The notes under the pieces are model-generated. The model was given only the letters and a program-made list of their open reading frames with translations, had not been told where the DNA came from and did no database searches. A stretch of 64,000 nucleotides of DNA, taken from Spirosoma radiotolerans (GTDB taxonomy: Bacteria > Bacteroidota > Bacteroidia > Cytophagales > Spirosomataceae). A program made the translations under genes and the position numbers. Every line of letters begins with the position of its first letter. The first letter of the stretch is position 1. Of this stretch, positions 1-9,003 are shown in pieces. The stretch lies in contig NZ_CP010429.1 in NCBI RefSeq assembly GCF_000974425.1, positions 4,945,501-5,009,500 on the forward strand. The letters run 5' to 3'.

Positions 1-380
1 TGACGCCGGAAGGTATTGATATTTGCTGCATTTTCGGGCCCATAATATTTTTCGAGATAATCCAGGACCACTTTTTCGGACTCGCCCAGATCCCAGAGTT
101 TATGGTATTTCTGCATCCAGCGAATACGTTCCTGCCAGCCCGCCCGTGTAAAGCGATGCTGCAAAATAAGCTTGGATGAATGGCAGGCCGTACACTGCGC
201 TTTGACCATCATCAGGTTAGGGTCATTAATCATTCCCGATTCAGCATCAATTTTTACCGTATCGGCAGCCGACATTACTGAGCTGGTACCCAATGGCTTC
301 TGGCGAATGGAAACGTTTCGAAAACTGGCCAGGCTTATGACCAGGACGCCTATCAGAAAAAAAGCGGTTACATGCTTCAT
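1..380 (-). CDS. Small c-type cytochrome, probable electron acceptor of the adjacent sulfite dehydrogenase (SorB-like), partial
   Basis: An open minus-strand frame begins with ATG at 380 and runs off the left edge after about 126 codons. It starts with a hydrophobic signal segment (MKHVTAFFLIGVLVISLASF), so the product is exported. About 60 residues in there is a single heme c attachment motif, CTACH. The gene starts 57 bp after the stop of the upstream sulfite oxidase on the same strand, which is the arrangement of SorA/SorB enzymes, where the cytochrome takes electrons from the molybdenum centre. That pairing is inferred from position and the heme motif; the C-terminus with the distal heme ligand lies outside the window. 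Confidence 0.75.
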   Translation of the reverse strand, partial: MKHVTAFFLIGVLVISLASFRNVSIRQKPLGTSSVMSAADTVKIDAESGMINDPNLMMVKAQCTACHSSKLILQHRFTRAGWQERIRWMQKYHKLWDLGESEKVVLDYLEKYYGPENAANINTFRR

Positions 381-437
381 GGTGTTATAGGTTGTTCATT
401 AGTCTATAAGCTCACAGGCTACCCTTGAGCAGACGAG

Positions 438-1673
438 CTAGCTTGCTTTCACGGCAATTCGATGGCAGGCATTGTTGAGGTAACCACCAGGATTCCATTG
501 CGGAATAACTACCGGCTGTGCAACACCACTACTATCCGTAGCCCGTACCCACACTTCGTAATAACCCGGCTGGGGAAACGTCAGTTCGGTTGACCAGTGC
601 TGCCAGGCAAGTCGATTCCTGGGTGCCTGGAGTTTACTTTTTTGCCAGGTAGCGCCATAATCGATGGATGTCTCCACGGCACTCACCGTTCGATCGCCCG
701 CCCAGGCATGTCCCCGTAAAGCGAGGGGCTTCTTCAAATCGACCATTGCGCCCGTTTTGGGATACGTGATCAGCGACTTAACCGGCATCGACTCAATGAT
801 GCGGAAGTTCTCGGGCGTCTCTGGAATTTTCTCGCCCGGTTGTACAGGCCGAATGGGCATTCTATAACTGTGCCCTTCCATTTTGGCCCCATCGTGAATT
901 TTGTCCCGCACAGCAATCGTGTGCAGCCATTTGCCCGATACCGACGCTGGCCAGCCCCCAATCACTAACCGAAGTGGGTAGCCGTGCGCCAGCGGAATAT
1001 CCTTGCCGTTCAACGCCCAGGCAATGAGGGTTTCGTTTTCGAGGGCTTTTTTCATCGGTACGCCCCGTGAGATCGCCACTTTGGTGGGGTCCTGACTCAG
1101 ATGCGGATCTTTGCCATAATAACCAATGTAAACGGCATCATCTTTCAGCCCCACATCGTCCAGAATATCCTTCAGCCGAACACCAGTCCATTCTGCGCAG
1201 CTAACAGCCCCCTGACCCCAGGGGTTACCTGTCGTTTGCGGCTCGAATCCCGAGCGGCCGTTGCCCCCGCATTCAAGCACAAGCTGATAGGTGTAGGGCT
1301 TGAATCGTTTCTTAAGGTCGTTGAGCGTGTATGTTTTTGTCGTTTTTACCGACTCCCCTTTTATGGTCAACGTCCAGGTTTCAGGGTTAATGGGTTCGGT
1401 GGGAATCAGGCCGTTGTTGCGTATAAACATTTTTTCGACAGGCGTAACCGCGTCGTCCAGCAAATGAATGGGTGATTCCACATTCCAGGGCTTATCACCC
1501 AGCACTTTCATATCGGGGCTTTTTTCCTTCAGCGGGTCGTAGTCGAACCCCAGCGGTGTGTAAAAAGGCGGTATCCGGTCGGCAAAAACGATGTGAGAGC
1601 CAACCAACGTTGTGAGCGTAGCCAAAGCACTTTTCCGGAGAAACCCCCGCCGGTCGTGAATCTGGTGGTGCAT
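438..1673 (-). CDS. sorA: Periplasmic sulfite oxidase/dehydrogenase, molybdopterin subunit (SorA-like)
   Basis: 411 residues. The N-terminus carries a twin-arginine-like motif (DRRGFLRKSA) followed by a hydrophobic stretch, fitting Tat export of a folded Mo-cofactor enzyme. The sulfite oxidase core has the cofactor cysteine in LECGGNGR (about residue 135) and the downstream SCAEWTGVRLKDIL segment. Residues from about 290 to the end resemble the Mo-co dimerisation domain. In the SO family the enzyme oxidises sulfite to sulfate and passes electrons to a cytochrome c; the next gene on this strand encodes one. Length is normal for the family. A YedY-type methionine sulfoxide reductase is less likely because of the dimerisation domain and the cytochrome neighbour. 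Confidence 0.85.
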   Translation of the reverse strand: MHHQIHDRRGFLRKSALATLTTLVGSHIVFADRIPPFYTPLGFDYDPLKEKSPDMKVLGDKPWNVESPIHLLDDAVTPVEKMFIRNNGLIPTEPINPETWTLTIKGESVKTTKTYTLNDLKKRFKPYTYQLVLECGGNGRSGFEPQTTGNPWGQGAVSCAEWTGVRLKDILDDVGLKDDAVYIGYYGKDPHLSQDPTKVAISRGVPMKKALENETLIAWALNGKDIPLAHGYPLRLVIGGWPASVSGKWLHTIAVRDKIHDGAKMEGHSYRMPIRPVQPGEKIPETPENFRIIESMPVKSLITYPKTGAMVDLKKPLALRGHAWAGDRTVSAVETSIDYGATWQKSKLQAPRNRLAWQHWSTELTFPQPGYYEVWVRATDSSGVAQPVVIPQWNPGGYLNNACHRIAVKAS

Positions 1674-1953
1674 AGATTCAGTTTAGTTTTCTTGAGTAGA
1701 CAAAGTTGGCGAATACCAGCTTAACTATACGCATCCAGACTTTCGACTTTTTTGTTTTATGGAGCTTTAGCCCAACAAATCAAAAGGAATGCGTTGGTAG
1801 AGCGCTGCGCCAAGCCCTGTCGATAATTTTTTATCGCAAACTCAGCTAATACCGTATTATTAACGGGTTAACCAGCGTATTTAACAGTTCTTAACCAATA
1901 TCATCCCTAGGAAAGGCGTTTTGTAGTATCAATCGTTAACTGCTTTATGACTC

Positions 1954-2514
1954 ATGGATACGTCTCCGCAACCTGTTAAGAATGGCGATCTGTTGATTGC
2001 CGAACCCTACATGGGCGACAATAATTTTGAACGTAGTGTTGTCCTGATTTGCGAACATAATGCAGTTGGCACATTTGGCCTGGTACTGAATCAGCAGACC
2101 GATATTCACCTGGGCGATGTTATTGACGATATTCATACGGATTTACCGCTGTTTGTCGGTGGTCCTGTTCAGCAAAACACGCTTCATTTCATTCATCGCC
2201 GGCCCGATTTAATCGACGGTTCGATTCGTGTCGTTGATGATTTATACTGGAGTGGCGATTTTGAACAAATTAAACAGGCGGTCAACCTGGGTACCCTCAC
2301 CGAGCGGGATATCCGTTTCTTTATCGGCTATTCGGGCTGGAACGAAGGTCAGCTCAATAGCGAATTAGTGCAAAAAGCCTGGATTATAAGCCGCACAAAA
2401 GCTGATTTTCTGTTCGATACGCCAACATCCGAATTCTGGCGCGAAGTGTTGAAACGCAAGGGAGGTGAATACAAAGCCATTGCCCATTATCCCGTCGACC
2501 CCCGGCTCAATTAG
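1954..2514 (+). CDS. YqgE/AlgH family protein (DUF179)
   Basis: 186 residues, the usual length for this family. The diagnostic N-terminal pattern is present: a GDLLIAEPYMGD segment, then FERSVVLICEHNAVGTFGLV and the NQQ that follows. The FVGGPVQQNTLHFIH and IGYSGWNEGQL segments are also family hallmarks. The molecular function of YqgE is not established; AlgH was originally linked to alginate regulation in Pseudomonas. It is a lone plus-strand gene between the divergent sulfite oxidase and a beta-barrel gene. The ATG at 1954 directly precedes the conserved region. Confidence 0.88.
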   Translation: MDTSPQPVKNGDLLIAEPYMGDNNFERSVVLICEHNAVGTFGLVLNQQTDIHLGDVIDDIHTDLPLFVGGPVQQNTLHFIHRRPDLIDGSIRVVDDLYWSGDFEQIKQAVNLGTLTERDIRFFIGYSGWNEGQLNSELVQKAWIISRTKADFLFDTPTSEFWREVLKRKGGEYKAIAHYPVDPRLN

Positions 2515-2576
2515 CCTGTCAACGCAGCCGCACACCAAGGGTCTACAACGATTTCTTAACTTTTTTCACCAATTTT

Positions 2577-2608
2577 ACGGCGGTCCGACGTTTCGGGCGG
2601 GCCGCCGT
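2577..2608 (+). terminator. GC-rich hairpin after yqgE
   Basis: A 10-bp stem (ACGGCGGTCC pairing with GGGCCGCCGT, one G-U pair) lies about 60 bp after the yqgE stop. Only a short T stretch follows, so it is a weak intrinsic terminator candidate. Confidence 0.4.
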
Positions 2609-2658
2609 TTCAGATAAAAACTTGTTATTGAAGGCGACTCGCCTGTCAACAGTCCTGC

Positions 2659-3267
2659 ATGTATACATCTCGCTTACTATTTTTCTTTTTTTTAATGACA
2701 TCTCCCCTGCTCATCCGGGCACAAAGTGACAAACCGATTGGCGGCCATTTTGGAGTAAAGTTAGGGGCTTCATTCACTCAGGTGTCTATCTCGGGAACGA
2801 CTGTCAACATTCCCAAGCGAGCGTTAGAGCCTAACCTCGGTGTTATGTATCGATATCGGTATAACCGGTTGGTGCTGCAGCCCGAAGTGCTTCTGGCAGT
2901 TAAAGGCGGCACGTTTCAGCAGGAACAGGTCGGCGGGCGGTCAACCTCAAGTCATTCCTATTATTATGTGAGCGCCCCTATTCTGCTTGGGTATATTCCA
3001 ACCGAGGGCCTAACCATACAGGCAGGTCCAGAGTTTAGTTATGCGCTCAATTCGGGCTCAACGAACGGGCCTGGAGCTCAAAACGATCTGGGTGCCGTGT
3101 TGGGTGTTCATTATGATTTTCTGGATATGCTGAGCAAATTCAGCCTGCACATTCGCTACGTATACGGGTTCACCAATGTCTCCAATGAAGCAACAGCTTC
3201 TTATTACAACCGGAACTTACAGGTGAGTCTCGTTTATAACATTTTCCCTAAGAAAAAGAAAAAGTAG
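2659..3267 (+). CDS. Outer-membrane beta-barrel protein (PorT-like)
   Basis: 202 residues with a signal peptide ending near LLIRAQS. The rest alternates aromatic and small residues in amphipathic strands (GGHFGVKLGASFTQVSIS, YYVSAPILLGYIP, LTIQAGPEFSYALN) as in the outer-membrane beta-barrel family common in Bacteroidota. It ends with a strand followed by a lysine run. Function beyond an outer-membrane location cannot be told. It is a single gene upstream of nuoA, with a 190-bp gap, so co-transcription is doubtful. Confidence 0.75.
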   Translation: MYTSRLLFFFFLMTSPLLIRAQSDKPIGGHFGVKLGASFTQVSISGTTVNIPKRALEPNLGVMYRYRYNRLVLQPEVLLAVKGGTFQQEQVGGRSTSSHSYYYVSAPILLGYIPTEGLTIQAGPEFSYALNSGSTNGPGAQNDLGAVLGVHYDFLDMLSKFSLHIRYVYGFTNVSNEATASYYNRNLQVSLVYNIFPKKKKK

Positions 3268-3458
3268 GTCAGTTTGAGGGCGTTTCGATCCTTACGAATG
3301 CTACTTCTGATAAGCAAACCTGGCTGATGCAAAAGTGGTCCGTGAGGACACGAACCACGGAACGGGAACGCCAACTGCACAAATCACGGAAAAGCTTGCC
3401 GTGATAATGGCCCCCCTAAACCGTAAACGACAAACCACAAACCGTCAAACGCCCCCGC

Positions 3459-3926
3459 ATGCTTTCTGACTTCGGCATTATTCTTCTGTTTATTCTGGCG
3501 GCCTTCGCCTTTATTGCCGTCGTTCTGTTTGTGGCGCGTATGCTGCGCCCTGATAAGCCAAACATCGAGAAAAACAGCACCTACGAATCGGGCGAAGAGC
3601 CTGTCGGCAATGCTAACGTGCAGTTTAACATACGGTTTTACATTGTGGCTCTGGTTTTTGTTCTTTTCGATGTCGAGCTGGTTTTTCTGTTTCCCTGGGC
3701 TACAGTATTTGGCCAGGAACGGCTCATTGCTGAGACAGGTGGTTTGTGGGGTTGGTTTGCGCTTACTGAAGTTTTTCTGTTTGTTGCTATCCTGGCCTTA
3801 GGCCTTGCCTATGTGTGGGCAAAAGGTTACCTTGACTGGGTAAAACCGCAACCCAAGATCCCATCGGTGGAAACTAAAGTACCAGCTCAACTGTATCAGC
3901 AGGTAAACGAACGCTACAAACGCTGA
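3459..3926 (+). CDS. nuoA: NADH-quinone oxidoreductase subunit A
   Basis: 155 residues with three transmembrane segments (near residues 5-27, 65-88 and 100-122). The conserved acidic segment between TM1 and TM2 is present ([15 protein letters not shown]), as is the following [19 protein letters not shown], which contains the conserved FDVE. NuoA is a membrane-arm subunit of respiratory complex I at the junction with the peripheral arm. nuoB follows after 85 bp on the same strand, but no other nuo gene is in the window. Confidence 0.93.
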   Translation: MLSDFGIILLFILAAFAFIAVVLFVARMLRPDKPNIEKNSTYESGEEPVGNANVQFNIRFYIVALVFVLFDVELVFLFPWATVFGQERLIAETGGLWGWFALTEVFLFVAILALGLAYVWAKGYLDWVKPQPKIPSVETKVPAQLYQQVNERYKR

Positions 3927-4011
3927 CGCGCTACGCACCAGTCAGGATCGTATTTGCGGAAGCGTTAGAGCTAACAGAATCGACAAGAACTTATTCATCG
4001 TTTGCCCAAGT

Positions 4012-4524
4012 ATGCCCCCTCAGACAACCGACAAAACCGGCGAAGCCAGCGTTATTCTGATGCATTCAGAAGACCTACTCAACTGGTCGCGTGAGAAATC
4101 AATGTGGCCAATGAGCTTTGGACTGGCCTGCTGCGCTATCGAAATGATGCAGGCTTTTGCCGCCAGTTACGACCTCGAACGGTTTGGTATTTTTCCGCGC
4201 CCTTCTCCCAGGCAGTCCGACATTATGATTGTGTCTGGCACGGTAACCTACAAGATGGCCGACCGTATCCGACGGCTCTATGAACAAATGGCCGAGCCTC
4301 GGTATGTTATTTCCATGGGCTCCTGTTCTAACTGTGGCGGCCCCTACTGGCAGCACGGGTACCATGTCGTAAAAGGCGTAGATCGAATCATTCCAGTCGA
4401 TGTATACGTACCGGGGTGCCCACCCCGACCGGAAGCGCTGATTGATGGCTTTCTGAAATTGCAGGAAAAAATCAGGACCGAACATCCGCTGTCTACGAAT
4501 AAAGACGAGCAGGCTAACTTCTAG
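4012..4524 (+). CDS. nuoB: NADH-quinone oxidoreductase subunit B (N2 cluster subunit)
   Basis: 170 residues. All ligands for the N2 tetranuclear iron-sulfur cluster are visible: the tandem cysteines in [10 protein letters not shown], the cysteines of [12 protein letters not shown], and the one in [11 protein letters not shown]. NuoB is the peripheral-arm subunit that passes electrons to quinone in complex I. It pairs with nuoA upstream; the next gene starts 4 bp after the stop but is an unrelated membrane protein rather than nuoC. Confidence 0.95.
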   Translation: MPPQTTDKTGEASVILMHSEDLLNWSREKSMWPMSFGLACCAIEMMQAFAASYDLERFGIFPRPSPRQSDIMIVSGTVTYKMADRIRRLYEQMAEPRYVISMGSCSNCGGPYWQHGYHVVKGVDRIIPVDVYVPGCPPRPEALIDGFLKLQEKIRTEHPLSTNKDEQANF

Positions 4525-4528
4525 AAAC

Positions 4529-5473
4529 GTGAACGCACTACGCACATCCCTTCAACAAACACGACGTTCGTTTCGGCTACTATGGCTGATTTACGGCATC
4601 ACGCTAGTGATGGGGTTGCTGGTTGCTTTCCCGTTTTACAATACCCTTAAGGTAGAAGACCAGAATTCACTAGCCTTCATGAATCTGTTGAAGGGCTTCG
4701 ATTACACGATCTACTCGGACTTCATGCACCGGAGCGAACGCACCATTTCCCCGCTTATGAGTGTAGGTCGCTGGCTGGGCAGTCTCTATGTATTTCTGAG
4801 TCTATTTTTCGCAGGTGGCATCCTCCTGCGCTTTTCTCAACCGTACAATTTATTTAGCAGTGGGCTGTTCTGGCAGGGATGTGCGCATTATGTAGGTCGG
4901 TTTTTGCGCCTTTTTGGCGTCACAATGCTCTTTGTCGTGATTGGGGCTGGGCTGTGGCTGGTCATTGGCTCATTGGTCAGTGTCGCGGTCAACGATAGCT
5001 TTACCGAACGTGGCCTGTTCTGGATTGGCGCGGGCTTCTTTGCGCTCTTCGCCCTCACAGCTACCCTGTTTCTGTGCATTGGCGACTACGCAAAAGTGAT
5101 CATGTTTCGGGAAGATGAGCACAACGCCTTCCGCGCTTTCGGGCAGGCCGGGCGCCTGGTTCTAAAAAACCTGACCCGAACGTATGGCCTCTACTGGCTA
5201 ACGATTTTAGTAGGAACGGGCCTGTTCGGCATCTATTTTCTGCTCGATGACTTGATTCTAATGAGCAACTGGCCTACTATCCTGATCATGTTTGTTATTC
5301 AGCAGACGTTGATTTTTGCGCGGGTAGCCCTGAAAGTTTGGTGGTTAGGCACAGCGCACACCAGCTACGAGACGCTTCCCAAACCCCTGCCTACCCCTCG
5401 GCCATCGCCACTCGCCGTGCAAACGACCGAGCCCGAACCGGAGCCGCCATTGAGTCCGCGGCTTCCTGATTAG
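4529..5473 (+). CDS. Predicted six-pass membrane protein of unknown function
   Basis: 314 residues from a GTG start 4 bp after nuoB, so it is probably translated from the nuo mRNA. About six hydrophobic segments are visible (near residues 18-36, 85-103, 125-150, 165-190, 225-245 and 250-275). A cytoplasmic proline-rich tail follows (PKPLPTPRPSPL and further PEPEPP). I do not recognise the family. Proximity to nuoAB is the only hint of a link with the respiratory chain; it may simply be a passenger gene. Confidence 0.7.
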   Translation: MNALRTSLQQTRRSFRLLWLIYGITLVMGLLVAFPFYNTLKVEDQNSLAFMNLLKGFDYTIYSDFMHRSERTISPLMSVGRWLGSLYVFLSLFFAGGILLRFSQPYNLFSSGLFWQGCAHYVGRFLRLFGVTMLFVVIGAGLWLVIGSLVSVAVNDSFTERGLFWIGAGFFALFALTATLFLCIGDYAKVIMFREDEHNAFRAFGQAGRLVLKNLTRTYGLYWLTILVGTGLFGIYFLLDDLILMSNWPTILIMFVIQQTLIFARVALKVWWLGTAHTSYETLPKPLPTPRPSPLAVQTTEPEPEPPLSPRLPD

Positions 5474-5680
5474 TCGCTCAGCAACGCTTGTCAATACGAT
5501 CTAGATACCCCATTTCGTCAGAATCGGTATGGGCAAACCGGTGTAAACCGTTATAACTTAAGCGGCCTTTGGCATTTACAGCCGGATTTCGATTTCCTGA
5601 AGGCATTTCTACACAATCTTCTTTGGTCATTTCGTATACTTGCAGAACTGTTTCGCCTTTTAACTTCTGCTTTTTGCCGT

Positions 5681-6949
5681 ATGGCTATTCCTGCTGTTTC
5701 GCCTAAACCACATCCTCCCACCGTTGGGTACTTTGGCCTGCCCGTCATTGTAGCCGCCCTGGGTTACTTCGTCGATATTTATGATCTGCTTCTTTTTGGG
5801 ATCGTTCGGGTGCCCAGTCTGAAAGACCTTGGCCTTACCCCCGACCAAATCTCGACCGTTGGGGCTAGCATCATCAACTGGCAGATGGGTGGGCTGCTGC
5901 TCGGTGGGATTTTATGGGGCGTTATTGGCGACAAACGTGGGCGTCTTTCGGTGTTGTTCGGTAGTATCATTACCTACTCGGTTGCCAACATCGCCTGCGG
6001 CTTTGTCAAACACGTTACCTTTATGGACCCGGCTATGTACTACGCGCTGATGCGTTTCGTCGCGGGTATCGGGCTGGCTGGTGAGTTGGGCGCGGGCATC
6101 ACGCTCGTCAGTGAAGTGCTACCTAAAGAAAAACGTGCGATCGGCACATCGCTGGTAGCGGGTATTGGTCTTTTTGGCGCAGTAGTCGCTTATTTCACCG
6201 TAAAATTATTCGATTGGCAAACGGCTTTTTTTGTGGGCGGTGGCCTGGGCTTTGGTCTGTTGTTGCTGCGGGTAGGCGTGGTTGAATCAGGTATGTTCAA
6301 AGATGTGTCCGATCAGAAACACGTCAATCGGGGTGATTTTCTTTCATTTTTTACCAATGCCAGTCGACTGAGCCGCTACCTCAAATGCATTGGAATTGGG
6401 TTACCAACCTGGTTTGTGATCGGCATTCTGGCCACCTTCAGCAATGAGTTTGGCAAGGCGTTCGGCATTACCGAAGAAATTCAGCCAGGACTCGCCATTA
6501 TGTGGTGTTACGTTGGGCTGGCCACCGGCGATCTGGCCAGTGGATTTATCAGCCAGGCGATGGCTTCCCGCAAAAAAGGAGTTGCCCTGCTCATGGCCAT
6601 CGCGCTGGTATTCAGCCTCATCTATTTATATACAGGCATTAAGTCGTCTACCGTATTGTATGGTCTTTGTCTGGCCATGGGGTTTGGCATTGGCTACTGG
6701 GCCATGTTTGTCACGATCGGGGCCGAGCAGTTTGGCACCAACCTGCGCGCTACAGCGGCCACCACCGTGCCGAACATGGTACGTGGTCTGGTGATTCCGA
6801 TGACGCTAACCTACCAGTACCTCAAACCGTCGCTGGCGGTAATCAATGCCGGAGCCGTTGTTGGTCTGATCTGTTTCATCATCGGCTTTTACTCAATCTT
6901 GACCATTCCTGAAACCCACGGCAAGGATTTAAACTATCTGGAAGAATAG
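5681..6949 (+). CDS. MFS transporter (paralog 1)
   Basis: 422 residues with twelve predicted membrane segments. The signature loop between TM2 and TM3 is present as GVIGDKRGRLSVLFGS, matching MFS motif A (GxxxDxxGR). An acidic residue pair in TM1 (YFVDIYDLLLFG) and the AGIGLAGELGAGITLVSE segment in TM4-5 are shared with the two paralogs at 6979 and 10819. The substrate cannot be read from sequence. It lies 29 bp upstream of the second copy and is likely co-transcribed with it. Confidence 0.85.
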   Translation: MAIPAVSPKPHPPTVGYFGLPVIVAALGYFVDIYDLLLFGIVRVPSLKDLGLTPDQISTVGASIINWQMGGLLLGGILWGVIGDKRGRLSVLFGSIITYSVANIACGFVKHVTFMDPAMYYALMRFVAGIGLAGELGAGITLVSEVLPKEKRAIGTSLVAGIGLFGAVVAYFTVKLFDWQTAFFVGGGLGFGLLLLRVGVVESGMFKDVSDQKHVNRGDFLSFFTNASRLSRYLKCIGIGLPTWFVIGILATFSNEFGKAFGITEEIQPGLAIMWCYVGLATGDLASGFISQAMASRKKGVALLMAIALVFSLIYLYTGIKSSTVLYGLCLAMGFGIGYWAMFVTIGAEQFGTNLRATAATTVPNMVRGLVIPMTLTYQYLKPSLAVINAGAVVGLICFIIGFYSILTIPETHGKDLNYLEE

Positions 6950-6978
6950 TACCTAATCCTGTAAATCCTGGTTGATAA

Positions 6979-8220
6979 ATGCAAACTCTTTCTCCTCCCC
7001 ACGTTTCGTTCCGCCCGTTGTTTGCCTTGCCTGTCATTGTTTCGGCGCTGGGCTTCTTTGTCGACGTTTATGACATGCTGATTTTCAGCATCGTTCGGGT
7101 GCCAAGTCTGCAATCGCTGGGGCTGTCGGAAGCGGAAGTTTCGCAAGCGGGTACGTTTATCCTGAATTGCCAGCAGGCGGGTCTGGTGGTAGGTGGCTTT
7201 TTGTGGGGTGCTCTGGGTGACAAGCGCGGCCGAATGTCGGTCCTGTTTGGCAGTATCATTACCTATTCAGTCACAAACATTGCTTGTGGCTTTGTGCAGG
7301 ATGTCAATGTGTATGCCTTATTGCGGTTCGTCGCGGGTATTGGGCTGTCCGGCGAAATAGGCGCGGCTATGGTGCTCGTATCGGAAATACTCCCGAAAGC
7401 CATCCGAAGCTATGGCTCGTCGATGGTAGCGGGCATTGGGTATCTGGGCGCGGGTGTAGCGTATCTGACGGTTGAGTATTTTAACTGGCGAACGGCATTC
7501 TGGGTGGGCGGTGGCATGGGCATTGCCTTGTTGCTGCTGCGGGTAAGTGTGTTCGAATCCGGCGTTTTTAACCGCATGAAGACCGACCACAAAGAAGTCA
7601 GCCGTGGTAATTTTCTTTATTTCTTCAGTAGTTGGCCACAATTTATCAAATACATCCGGTGCGTATCCGTGGGCGTTCCAACCTGGTTCATAGTCGGCAT
7701 TCTGGCCACGTTTGCCAATGAATTTGGTCAGGCGCTGGGCATTGAGGAGGTTGTAAAGCCGGGTCGTTGCGTCATGATGATTTATGTTGGCTTAGCGGGT
7801 GGCGATCTGCTGTCAGGGCCCATAAGCCACTGGCTGCAATCACGCCTGAAAGCCATTACGGGGTTGTTGATTATGAGCGCCTTATTGAGTGGCATTTATT
7901 TGTTTGGCGGCATCAGGACAGCGAGCGGACTATACACGGTTTGCTTACTGGCTGGTTTCTGTACGGGCTATATTGCTATGTTTCTGACAATGGTTGCTGA
8001 GCTGTATGGCACCAACCTCCGCAATACGGCTACCACATCAGTGCCGAGCGTTGTCCGGGGCACCCTCATTCCAATGACCCTTTTGTTTCAATTTCTAAAG
8101 CCGTCAATGGGCGCTTTAGTGGCGGCCGGATTACTGGGTGTTGTGGTGTATGGCCTGTCTTTCTGGTCGCTCAGCCGCATGGAGGAAACATTCGGCAGGG
8201 ATTTGGATTTCGTAGAATGA
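6979..8220 (+). CDS. MFS transporter (paralog 2)
   Basis: 413 residues, twelve predicted membrane segments, clearly homologous to its upstream neighbour across the whole length. Shared blocks include FFVDVYDMLIFSIVRVPSL, GDKRGRMSVLFGSIITYS and PTWFIVGILATFANEFGQ. It contains several charged or polar intramembrane residues conserved among the three copies, which suggests a common substrate class. Tandem position 29 bp after paralog 1 indicates a local duplication. Substrate unknown. Confidence 0.85.
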   Translation: MQTLSPPHVSFRPLFALPVIVSALGFFVDVYDMLIFSIVRVPSLQSLGLSEAEVSQAGTFILNCQQAGLVVGGFLWGALGDKRGRMSVLFGSIITYSVTNIACGFVQDVNVYALLRFVAGIGLSGEIGAAMVLVSEILPKAIRSYGSSMVAGIGYLGAGVAYLTVEYFNWRTAFWVGGGMGIALLLLRVSVFESGVFNRMKTDHKEVSRGNFLYFFSSWPQFIKYIRCVSVGVPTWFIVGILATFANEFGQALGIEEVVKPGRCVMMIYVGLAGGDLLSGPISHWLQSRLKAITGLLIMSALLSGIYLFGGIRTASGLYTVCLLAGFCTGYIAMFLTMVAELYGTNLRNTATTSVPSVVRGTLIPMTLLFQFLKPSMGALVAAGLLGVVVYGLSFWSLSRMEETFGRDLDFVE

Positions 8221-8334
8221 CCATGAACCGCTCATCATTTTTCTAAACCGTTGCTCCAGAACAACGGCGTTTGACGAGCCTACCGACATCATTGGGTTGA
8301 CAGCTAAAGGTTTCCATTTAATCTTATCAATCCC

Positions 8335-8748
8335 ATGAAAACGTCCATCAAATTACTCGCTAGCGCCCTATTTGTAGCCCTAACCGTCTCTGTTTCATCG
8401 CCTGTTCTGGCCGATGATCACAAATCACAAAACAAAGTATTCTCAGCCGCCATGTTCCCGGCAGCCAATGCCAACAAGCTCTGGTTATGCCTGGAGAAAT
8501 ACAAAGCGGAGAACAAAATCAATCTGACGCTGATCAGCGAAAAGGGCGAGACCCTGTTTCAGGAAGTTCTGTGTGGAAAAAATAGTAAGCTAAATGCTTA
8601 CCGGCAACAATTCGACATGGGCGCACTTACCGATGGGAACTACACCTTTCGTATAACGGCAGGGACTCAAAAGGAAGAATTCTCGTTTAAACTCATTACA
8701 CCTGCCGTAGAGGCTATACAACCCACACGGCTTATTGCCATAAAATAA
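8335..8748 (+). CDS. Small secreted protein of unknown function
   Basis: 137 residues with a clear signal peptide (MKTSIKLLASALFVALTVSV, cleavage likely near VLADD). The mature part is about 110 residues and beta-rich. A segment near residues 55-110 (INLTLISEKGETLFQEVL, then GALTDGNYTFRITAG) reads like an Ig-like fold of the kind found in Bacteroidota secreted proteins. Two cysteines (LWLCLEK and VLCGKN) might form a disulfide. No family recognised. A strong terminator follows directly. Confidence 0.65.
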   Translation: MKTSIKLLASALFVALTVSVSSPVLADDHKSQNKVFSAAMFPAANANKLWLCLEKYKAENKINLTLISEKGETLFQEVLCGKNSKLNAYRQQFDMGALTDGNYTFRITAGTQKEEFSFKLITPAVEAIQPTRLIAIK

Positions 8749-8766
8749 GCGCTTCCTCCTTACATA

Positions 8767-8812
8767 CTATAGCAAAAAGGCACGGAATTGCTTCCGTGCC
8801 TTTTTGCTATAG
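8767..8812. terminator. Strong bidirectional intrinsic terminator
   Basis: Perfect 21-bp stem with a 4-base loop (TTGC). The arms contain GGCACGGAA and TTCCGTGCC, flanked inside the stem by an A5 run on the left and a T5 run on the right, so it can work on both strands. It ends the transcript of the small secreted protein 18 bp after its stop. Confidence 0.85.
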
Positions 8813-9003
8813 CTGATACTGACTGCGAGATGGTTTTGGGCTAACGGGCGACGGGAAAAGTCGCCCGATTCTGGCTGAATGCCTGTTGTCCCCTGGTACT
8901 GGTTCTATAAATCTGCAAATGATTTTATCCAACAGTAAGCCTATTTGGAGAATTAATTGCTTTTTTACAGGCTGAATCCAAAACTAATTCTATACGTGCT
9001 GAA

